Source: CAYWMD01 sp964458575
Lineage (GTDB): Bacteria; Verrucomicrobiota; Verrucomicrobiia; Limisphaerales; JADLHS01
Length of the DNA: 5,941 nucleotides
Direction of reading: 5' to 3'
NCBI GenBank assembly: GCA_964458575.1
Contig: CAYWMD010000105.1
Coordinates: 1-5,941, forward strand
Shown here: in pieces, positions 1 to 4,583 of the stretch
Layout: each line of letters begins with the position of its first letter
Numbering within the stretch: the first letter of the stretch is position 1
Translations under genes and position numbers: made by a program
The notes under the pieces: model-generated
What the model was told of the DNA's origin: nothing
The model's input: the letters and a program-made list of their open reading frames with translations, nothing else
Databases searched by the model: none

Positions 1-16
1 GCTCAACACCTTGAGC
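1..16. repeat. perfect 6-bp inverted repeat at window edge
   Basis: GCTCAA (1-6) and TTGAGC (11-16) are perfect reverse complements around the 4-nt loop CACC. No T-run follows on either visible side, so it is not a clear intrinsic terminator. The window edge may cut a longer stem. It could equally be chance or part of a coding sequence. Confidence 0.3.
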
Positions 17-78
17 TTCACCACAGGGGGGTCACGATCTACCCAGCCTTTCCCAGATCGCCAATTCTTAAGCCTTGA
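1..78 (+). other. possible 3' end of an upstream reading frame
   Basis: Frame 1 is open from the window edge to a TGA at 76-78 and would encode 25 residues ending ...GVTIYPAFPRSPILKP. If real, it would be the C-terminus of a gene 31 nt upstream of the nucleotidyltransferase gene and possibly in the same operon. The opposite strand is also open over most of this stretch (…WVDRDPPVVKLKVLS), so strand and coding status cannot be decided from 78 bases. I recognise no family in either reading. Confidence 0.2.
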
Positions 79-96
79 CCGCGGCGTTTGATTTCA

Positions 97-101
97 AAAG
101 G
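97..101 (+). promoter_or_regulatory. ribosome binding site of the nucleotidyltransferase gene
   Basis: AAAGG lies 8 nt before the ATG at 110 and supports that start. Confidence 0.5.
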
Positions 102-109
102 CTGTTCAC

Positions 110-832
110 ATGAACCCAAAAGCCGAGGCTACGCTCGCTCAAGCGGTGGGTGTATTGCGCACCGAGTTGGGCGAAAATCTTTTTTCCTGCTGCGTCTATG
201 GCAGCGCGGTTCGCGGCAACGCGATCGAAGGGGTATCCGACATCAACCTGCTCATCATTCTCAACCAGTCGAACAGCGCGGCGCATCAAGCTGTCGCGCG
301 GGCCATCGGCAGCCTGCCGCAAATTGATCCCTTCGTGCTCGTCAAGCGCGGGTTCGAGCGAAGCGTTCGCGCCTTTGCCCCGAAGTTTGCCAGCATTAAG
401 CGCAACTACCGGGTTTTGCACGGTGCTGATCCGCTTGCGTCCATGGACGTGGATGATGGCCTGGAAAAATTCCTGAGCGAACAGGCCATTCGCAATTTAC
501 GGTTGCGCCTCGTGTATTCGTTCATCACGCGCGGCCAGCACAAAGCTTACGATCGTTTCGTTGTGCGCCACATCACGCCGGTGTTTCTGCAATGCTCCGA
601 AGTATTGCGGTTGAGCGGAATGAGCATTCCCACGGCATTCGAGGCGCGGATCCCTGTGTTGGAAAAGGAATTCAAGATTGACGGCCAGATTTTGCGCGAT
701 CTGCTGACCCTCAGGAAGAACCCTGTGCGGTTTTCCGACGAGGAAGCGGTGACGTGGCATGAGCGGCTGTTTCCAGTTATTGACGCTGTGCTCGTTTGGA
801 TTGAATCACACTGGCAAAGCCAACCACCATGA
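110..832 (+). CDS. nucleotidyltransferase-fold protein with altered active-site motif
   Basis: A 240-residue protein. Residues 20-50 carry the Pol-beta-type nucleotidyltransferase signature: a hydrophobic strand, then G31-S32-A-V-R35-G36, then S43-D44-I-N46-L. In classical members the second motif is D-x-D and both aspartates bind the catalytic metal; here the second is Asn46. D73 in the following strand could be the third carboxylate, but this is uncertain. RVLHGADP (101-108) resembles the 'vLyGeDp' segment that follows the catalytic core in aminoglycoside-type and MNT-type enzymes. Residues 115-235 look all-helical. No signal peptide or membrane segment is seen. The stop overlaps the ATG of the Gly/Cys-tail membrane protein (ATGA, 829-832), which implies translational coupling. 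I recall other bacterial proteins of this fold with D-x-N, so it may be a conserved variant rather than decay. Substrate is unknown; catalysis, nucleotide binding only, or a regulatory role are all possible. The fold is fairly sure; the function is not. Confidence 0.8.
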   Translation: MNPKAEATLAQAVGVLRTELGENLFSCCVYGSAVRGNAIEGVSDINLLIILNQSNSAAHQAVARAIGSLPQIDPFVLVKRGFERSVRAFAPKFASIKRNYRVLHGADPLASMDVDDGLEKFLSEQAIRNLRLRLVYSFITRGQHKAYDRFVVRHITPVFLQCSEVLRLSGMSIPTAFEARIPVLEKEFKIDGQILRDLLTLRKNPVRFSDEEAVTWHERLFPVIDAVLVWIESHWQSQPP

Positions 833-1260
833 ACGTTCCCCCCGCTCTCATGCTTGCGGCGGCTGATAATGGCGTGTTCAGCTTTCTGCACACGATGAAA
901 GGGCCGGCGTTTCTGGGTCTGTTCGCCGGCTGGTTTGCCCTCACATTTGTCACGGTCCTCATTTTGCGATGGCGCGGGCACGATACGGCGATTACGACCA
1001 TCGTTGGCTTGGGTTGTTTCGAATTACTTGGTGTGTTGCGAATAATCGTCGGCTCGGCGCAGGGAATGCACCAGTGGTGGTTTTTGATCTTGCTGATGGT
1101 GATTGGCGGTCTTGCCTTCCTCCTGCGGGCAGAGCACTTCAAGGGCTCGGGCGATTCGCAAGGAAGCTGGTGGAGTAGTTGCTCAGGTGGCAGTGGGGGT
1201 TGCGGGGGCGGAGGAGGTTGCGGTGGTGGCGGCGGCTGCGGTGGCTGTGGAGGCTCGTGA
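829..1260 (+). CDS. small membrane protein with Gly/Cys-rich C-terminal tail (candidate MNIO substrate)
   Basis: A 143-residue protein with three predicted membrane helices at about 26-46, 54-76 and 83-99, then a short linker and a tail from about 112 to 143 of almost only Gly, Cys and Ser. Five tail cysteines are at 118, 125, 131, 137 and 140; a sixth (C63) lies in helix 2. Basic residues R47/R49 after helix 1 and R100/K105 after helix 3 suggest an outside N-terminus and a cytoplasmic tail. There is no cleavable signal peptide. The gene overlaps the nucleotidyltransferase stop (ATGA) and the MNIO start (TGATG), so it sits centrally in the operon. Membrane proteins with Gly/Cys low-complexity tails next to DUF692 genes are known to me as the TIGR04222 type, but I do not see that family's N-terminal domain here, so this may be a different scaffold with the same kind of tail. 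The inferred role is substrate or carrier for the MNIO and perhaps a metal-binding membrane protein. Function is not demonstrated. Confidence 0.85.
   Translation: MNVPPALMLAAADNGVFSFLHTMKGPAFLGLFAGWFALTFVTVLILRWRGHDTAITTIVGLGCFELLGVLRIIVGSAQGMHQWWFLILLMVIGGLAFLLRAEHFKGSGDSQGSWWSSCSGGSGGCGGGGGCGGGGGCGGCGGS
1180..1257 (+). repeat. low-complexity Gly/Cys coding repeat
   Basis: This encodes residues 118-143 of the membrane protein: blocks of GGT/GGC/GGA/GGG codons broken by TGC or TGT. Cys spacing is C-x6-C-x5-C-x5-C-x2-C, so the middle units repeat every six residues and the end is CGGC. Glycine and cysteine codons vary, so the repeat is kept at protein level rather than being a recent tandem DNA duplication. 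The G-rich + strand includes two G5 runs (1195-1199 and 1204-1208) and many GG pairs. Confidence 0.85.
1249..1253 (+). promoter_or_regulatory. Shine-Dalgarno of the MNIO gene, inside the Gly tail codons
   Basis: GGAGG lies 6 nt before the ATG at 1260. The same bases encode Gly-Gly at residues 141-142 of the membrane protein, so the tail sequence also serves as the ribosome binding site of the next gene. This decides the MNIO start against an upstream TTG at 1179 that would read the Gly tail in another frame. Confidence 0.7.
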
Positions 1261-2045
1261 TGATTGGCGTGGGCTATCGTAAAGAACTCGCGGATTGGAT
1301 TGATGCCAAACCGCGTGGCGTCGAATGCCTCGAAATCACGGCGGAACATTTCTTTCACGGCGGCGACGAACGGCTCGCGCAACTTGCGAAGCAGTTTCAC
1401 CTGTTCGTCCACGGACTCGGTTTGAGCCTCGGCACGCCCGGTCCGCTGGATACCAGCACGCTCGATCACTTTGCCCGTGTCGTCCGCATTGCCAATCCCG
1501 ACTGGATCAGCGAACACATCGCCTTCACGCGCACCGCCGAAGCGGACCTGGGCCATCTCAATCCGGTCCCGCCCACGCGCGAGGTGCTGCGGATCGTTGC
1601 CGACCATGCCCGCGCAGTTTCGGCGCATTGCGGCAAGCCGATCCTCCTCGAAAACATCACCTCGCATGTGCGCCTGACCGGCGAGTTGTCCGAAACCGAT
1701 TTTCTGAACGAACTTTGTGAGCACGCCGGTTGCGGGTTGCTGCTCGACGTGACCAACCTGTTCATTAACAGCCGCAATCACCGCTTCGATCCGTTGGAAT
1801 GGCTGCATCAGATCGAACCGCGCCGCATCATGCAACTTCACGTCGTCGGCTACTCGCGCGCCGGCGATCGTTACGCGGACAGCCATTCCGAACCGATTCA
1901 AGAGGAATTGATCGAACTCGCGCGCACCGTGGTTGACTACGCACCCGTGAAAGCGATCGTTCTGGAACGCGATGAGGATTTTCCCGCCCCGGCGGAACTG
2001 GAACTGGAAATCGCCAAATTGGAGCGCATTTGTGGCCGCCGTTGA
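1260..2045 (+). CDS. DUF692 / MNIO family protein (multinuclear non-heme iron oxidase)
   Basis: A 261-residue TIM-barrel-type protein of the DUF692 (UPF0276) family, slightly shorter than the roughly 280 usual for it. Family motifs appear in order: GVGYR at the N-terminus, E25/E29 and H30 in the first strand region, H51 in LFVHGLGLSLG, S84-E85-H86, L130-E131-N132, D163-x2-N166 with N170, H194 in QLHVVGYS, D207-x-H209, and E236-R-D238. These include the His/Asp/Glu positions expected to bind the two or three irons. Characterised members (MbnB and relatives) oxidise cysteine or neighbouring residues in ribosomal peptides, usually with a partner protein. The start at 1260 is set by the overlap with the preceding stop and the GGAGG at 1249-1253; no coding sense is seen upstream in this frame. 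Context gives a Gly/Cys-rich candidate substrate directly upstream and a partner-like protein directly downstream, matching an MNIO modification cassette. The family is confident; the chemistry done here is inference. Confidence 0.93.
   Translation: MIGVGYRKELADWIDAKPRGVECLEITAEHFFHGGDERLAQLAKQFHLFVHGLGLSLGTPGPLDTSTLDHFARVVRIANPDWISEHIAFTRTAEADLGHLNPVPPTREVLRIVADHARAVSAHCGKPILLENITSHVRLTGELSETDFLNELCEHAGCGLLLDVTNLFINSRNHRFDPLEWLHQIEPRRIMQLHVVGYSRAGDRYADSHSEPIQEELIELARTVVDYAPVKAIVLERDEDFPAPAELELEIAKLERICGRR
2021..2024 (+). promoter_or_regulatory. Shine-Dalgarno deciding the GTG start of the partner gene
   Basis: GGAG lies 7 nt before the in-frame GTG at 2032, within the end of the MNIO gene. 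It favours GTG 2032 over an upstream ATG at 1972, which would translate a further 20 codons out of frame through MNIO sequence. Confidence 0.55.
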
Positions 2046-2547
2046 TTTCATTACCGCATTGGGGCGTTTGCTGCGCGATGGCGCGATGCGTGATGCTTTT
2101 GCCGCGAATCCACACGCCCTGACCGCACAACTCAACCTCCGCGAGTCCGATTGTTCGGCACTGGCGCGACTCATTCCCGCCGACCTCGAGTTTCAGGCGC
2201 GGGTCCTTCTCCGTAAACGACTCGATATCGTCCATCGCATCCTTCCCGAAACCTGCCGATTACTCGACGTTGAAGTGTGGCCGGTGTTTCATGCTTACGC
2301 CCGCAGTTCCTGGCCAGCGAACGGGCAATCCGCCGCCCATGACGCTTATGGATTCTGTCGGCACCTACAACAACACCAGCCAAATGCGCTTTGCGTGGCC
2401 GAACTAAACCGCCTTCACTTCGCGCTTTCGCGACGCCGGCTCGCGCTGCATTTGATCACCCGCAACAAATCCAAACCCGCGCTTCAGATTTTGCTGCGCT
2501 TGGGCCGGTGGCGTTGGCGGGAAATGACGTTGTTCTTCGGGCTTTAA
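2032..2547 (+). CDS. MNIO partner-like protein (MbnC/HvfC/SCO6045 C-terminal-domain-like)
   Basis: From the GTG at 2032 this is a 171-residue soluble, mostly helical protein. Residues 4-35 (AVDFITALGRLLRDGAMRDAFAAN then P..L...L) resemble the short helical 'discard/feeding' segment seen at the start of such partners. Residues 52-135 follow the pattern of DUF2063/HvfC-type proteins: F-x-x-RVLLRKRLDIV, LPETCRLLDVEVW, FHAYA, then AYGFCRHL and AELNRLHFAL, matching the family's 'R..VY..L...FP.vr.LLG..f', 'YG..F..FL' and 'D.a.LEwa' landmarks. I also recall a similar domain fused to DUF692 in SCO6045-like proteins; here it is a separate gene. The C-terminus (133-164) is strongly basic. It overlaps the MNIO gene by 14 nt and is the last gene of the operon. 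Its expected role is to bring the substrate tail to the MNIO enzyme. Sequence resemblance is remote and judged by eye. Confidence 0.75.
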   Translation: MAAVDFITALGRLLRDGAMRDAFAANPHALTAQLNLRESDCSALARLIPADLEFQARVLLRKRLDIVHRILPETCRLLDVEVWPVFHAYARSSWPANGQSAAHDAYGFCRHLQQHQPNALCVAELNRLHFALSRRRLALHLITRNKSKPALQILLRLGRWRWREMTLFFGL

Positions 2548-2561
2548 TGGCCGTCTCGAGT

Positions 2562-2579
2562 CTTTGCCAATCAGCAAAG
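2562..2579. terminator. weak stem-loop between convergent genes
   Basis: CTTTGC (2562-2567) and GCAAAG (2574-2579) form a perfect 6-bp stem with a 6-nt loop, in the 43-nt gap between the partner gene stop and the ABC-F stop. The position suits a bidirectional terminator, but the stem is short and no T-run follows on either strand. This is weak. Confidence 0.3.
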
Positions 2580-2590
2580 CGGAGCGGAGA

Positions 2591-4495
2591 TCAGCGATTC
2601 ATTGCTTCTGCTTTGATCGCCTCCAACTCCTCCCACCGCGCGTAAAGTTTCGTAACATTTTCTTTCGCGGCGTCCAAGTCGGCAGTGAGCTGGTTCACTT
2701 GCGTAGCGTGCTTGCGGAAGAACTCAGGATTGGCGAACAATCCTTCAATCCGCGCAACCTCGGCTTCGACCGCCTGAATCTGCGCTTCCATTCCTTCCAA
2801 TTCGCGCGCTTCCTTGAATGAAAGTTTGCGGGGCTTAGCTTTCGGTGTGGCCGCGCCTCGTGAGCGCGCGGCTGATTTATTCGTGGAAAGAATGGCCGCG
2901 CTCTCACGAGCCGCCGCCACGGTCGCCCGCTCCTTCTTCTCCAGATAATAATCGTAATCGCCGGCGCTGTGATGGATTTTTCCGTCGCCCTCGAACGCGA
3001 GAATGTCCGTGCAGACGCGGTTGAGGAAGTAGCGGTCGTGACTCACGACGCACACCACGCCGGGGAATGCGATCAATGCTTCCTCCAACACCCGCAATGT
3101 TGGCAGGTCAAGATCGTTGGTCGGTTCATCCAATATCAGGAAGTTGCCGCCGGCCTTGAGAATCTTCGCCAGCAACAACCGGCTGCGTTCCCCGCCGGAG
3201 AGTTTTTTCACCTGTGTGGCAATTCGTTCGTCGGCGAACAGAAATCGCTTGAGATAGGACCGCACGGAAATCCGCGCCTCGCCCCAGAGCACAAACTCCG
3301 TGCCGTCGGCCGCCTCATCCAACACCGTGCGCTCGTCGTTCAATTGCAGCCGGCCCTGGTCCACGTAGTTGAACTTCGTGAGCTGGCCGGTTTTCACCGT
3401 GCCTTGCGTCGGCGCGAGCTGGCCAATGATGATTTTCAACAACGTGGTTTTACCAAGTCCGTTCCGTCCGCAAACCCCGACACGTTTTCCGTTCTCGAAG
3501 GTGAAATTAAATCCGGAAAACAACGTGCGCCCGCCCAGCTCCATGCCGAGATTGCTCACCTCGACCGTGCGATTGCCCAATTGCGGCGGCGGCGGGATGA
3601 CGAGTTCCATGTCCTCCTCGATCGCCGGGCCGTCTTTCGCGGCCTCGTCGTAGTAACGCTCGAACCGGTTCTTCTGCTTGCTGCGTTGCGCGCGCGGGCC
3701 GGTGCGCACCCAGGCCAGTTCCTTCTTCAGAAACATCTGGCGTTTGTGCTCGATGACCGCGTCGGCCGCCTGGCGCTCGGCCTTGTCGAGCAGGTAATCG
3801 GTGTAATTCCCGGCGTGGGAAAAGAATTTCCCATCACACAACTCCAGGATGGTTGAAGCCACGCGGTCGAGAAAATAGCGGTCGTGGGTGACAACGAGAA
3901 ACGTGCCACCGAAATCTTGCAAAAATTCCGCCACCCACTCGATGGACTCCGGGTCGAGATGATTCGTCGGCTCGTCGAGCATCAGAAAATCCGGTCGCGA
4001 GACAATCGCGCGGCACATCGCCACGCGCCGCTTCTCGCCGCCGGACAGCGATTCGACGCGACGCTCGCCATCGGGACAATTCAGATGCGACATTGCCGTC
4101 TCAATGCGCCGGTCCAACGTCCAACCTTCGAGCGCTTGAACGCGATGCTCCAGTTCCTCATGCCGCTTGGAGTCGTGCGGCAGCGATTCAAACTCCGTGA
4201 TGAGATTCAGCACATGCTGTGCGCCATCACGGACGTTTTCATAAACATTCTTGGCCCCGTCGAGCATGAAGTCCTGGGGCAGATAACTGACGACCAGATC
4301 GCGTCGCGGGCTGACGTTGCCACTGTCCGGCGTTTGCAACCCGGCGAGGATGCGGAGGAATGTCGTCTTACCGCAGCCGTTGCGTCCCACCAACCCAATG
4401 CGGTCGCCTTCCTGAATGCCGAGCGTGGCGCGATCCAGAATGGTTCGCTCGCCGTAGCGGACCACGAGTTCGGTGGCGGTGAGGATGGAAGGCAT
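2591..4495 (-). CDS. uup: ABC-F family ATPase, Uup-like
   Basis: A complete 634-residue protein with two ABC ATPase domains, no membrane domain and a C-terminal coiled coil, matching Uup in length and order. Domain 1: Walker A GRNGCGKTT (37-45), signature LSGGEKRR (150-157), Walker B LMLDE (171-175) with the ABC-F 'DEPTNHLD', switch His204. The linker at about 235-305 includes the basic segment WVRTGPRAQRSKQK. Domain 2: Walker A GRNGLGKTT (343-351), signature LSGGERSR (432-439), Walker B LILDE (453-457), His486. Both catalytic glutamates are present, so both sites look active. Residues 560-634 are charged and helical, like the DNA- or ribosome-binding tail of Uup. ABC-F proteins bind the ribosomal E site and rescue or tune translation; Uup is also linked to DNA transposon excision and branched DNA. 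An in-frame TAG at 4502-4504, two codons upstream, fixes the ATG at 4495; no clear Shine-Dalgarno precedes it. It lies downstream of prfC on the same strand. Another ABC-F subfamily is possible. Confidence 0.92.
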   Translation of the reverse strand: MPSILTATELVVRYGERTILDRATLGIQEGDRIGLVGRNGCGKTTFLRILAGLQTPDSGNVSPRRDLVVSYLPQDFMLDGAKNVYENVRDGAQHVLNLITEFESLPHDSKRHEELEHRVQALEGWTLDRRIETAMSHLNCPDGERRVESLSGGEKRRVAMCRAIVSRPDFLMLDEPTNHLDPESIEWVAEFLQDFGGTFLVVTHDRYFLDRVASTILELCDGKFFSHAGNYTDYLLDKAERQAADAVIEHKRQMFLKKELAWVRTGPRAQRSKQKNRFERYYDEAAKDGPAIEEDMELVIPPPPQLGNRTVEVSNLGMELGGRTLFSGFNFTFENGKRVGVCGRNGLGKTTLLKIIIGQLAPTQGTVKTGQLTKFNYVDQGRLQLNDERTVLDEAADGTEFVLWGEARISVRSYLKRFLFADERIATQVKKLSGGERSRLLLAKILKAGGNFLILDEPTNDLDLPTLRVLEEALIAFPGVVCVVSHDRYFLNRVCTDILAFEGDGKIHHSAGDYDYYLEKKERATVAAARESAAILSTNKSAARSRGAATPKAKPRKLSFKEARELEGMEAQIQAVEAEVARIEGLFANPEFFRKHATQVNQLTADLDAAKENVTKLYARWEELEAIKAEAMNR

Positions 4496-4503
4496 GGATT
4501 GCT

Positions 4504-4581
4504 AACCACGAAATACACCAAACACACGAAATGAGGACGGGACGGCGAGGGGCTTCATTCTTTTTCGTGTGTTTCGCGGTT
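4504..4581. repeat. large imperfect inverted repeat between prfC and the ABC-F gene
   Basis: The left arm 4504-4531 and right arm 4563-4581 are reverse complements in two blocks: AACCACGAAA (4504-4513) with TTTCGCGGTT (4572-4581, one A/C difference that becomes a G-U pair in the transcript of the - strand), and CACACGAAA (4523-4531) with TTTCGTGTG (4563-4571, perfect). The left arm carries a 9-nt insertion, TACACCAAA (4514-4522), as a bulge. The loop is 31 nt. There is no T-run next to the stem, so it is not a classical terminator. I recall this wording as a frequent intergenic repeat in Verrucomicrobiota genomes; this is memory only. It fills nearly the whole 88-nt gap and ends 8 nt before the ABC-F start. 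Confidence 0.75.
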
Positions 4582-4583
4582 GA

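Noticed and set aside
75..103. Possible promoter with TTGACC at 75-80
   Set aside because: No acceptable -10 box lies 16-18 nt downstream, and the TTGA overlaps the stop of a possible reading frame.
1180..1257. G-quadruplex-forming element
   Set aside because: Only two runs of three or more G are present; the G-richness is explained by Gly codons.
1180..1257. Tandem DNA repeat or CRISPR-like array
   Set aside because: The units differ in length and codon choice, with no spacers; the periodicity is at protein level.
1179..1259. 27-residue Arg/Trp-rich N-terminal extension of the MNIO protein from a TTG start
   Set aside because: It is the Gly tail read in another frame. DUF692 homology begins at MIGVGYR, and the ATG at 1260 has a good Shine-Dalgarno.
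777..2174. Long minus-strand open frame with a Pro/Gln-rich stretch
   Set aside because: It is the antisense of the membrane protein and MNIO genes; the Pro/Gln run is the complement of the Gly/Cys codons, and the rest shows no family motif.
2969..3856. 295-codon plus-strand open frame
   Set aside because: It lies fully opposite the ABC-F gene, whose motifs are unambiguous; the frame shows no recognisable domain.
4504..4581. Rho-independent terminator of prfC
   Set aside because: The loop is 31 nt, the stem has a 9-nt bulge, and no T-run follows it on the minus strand.
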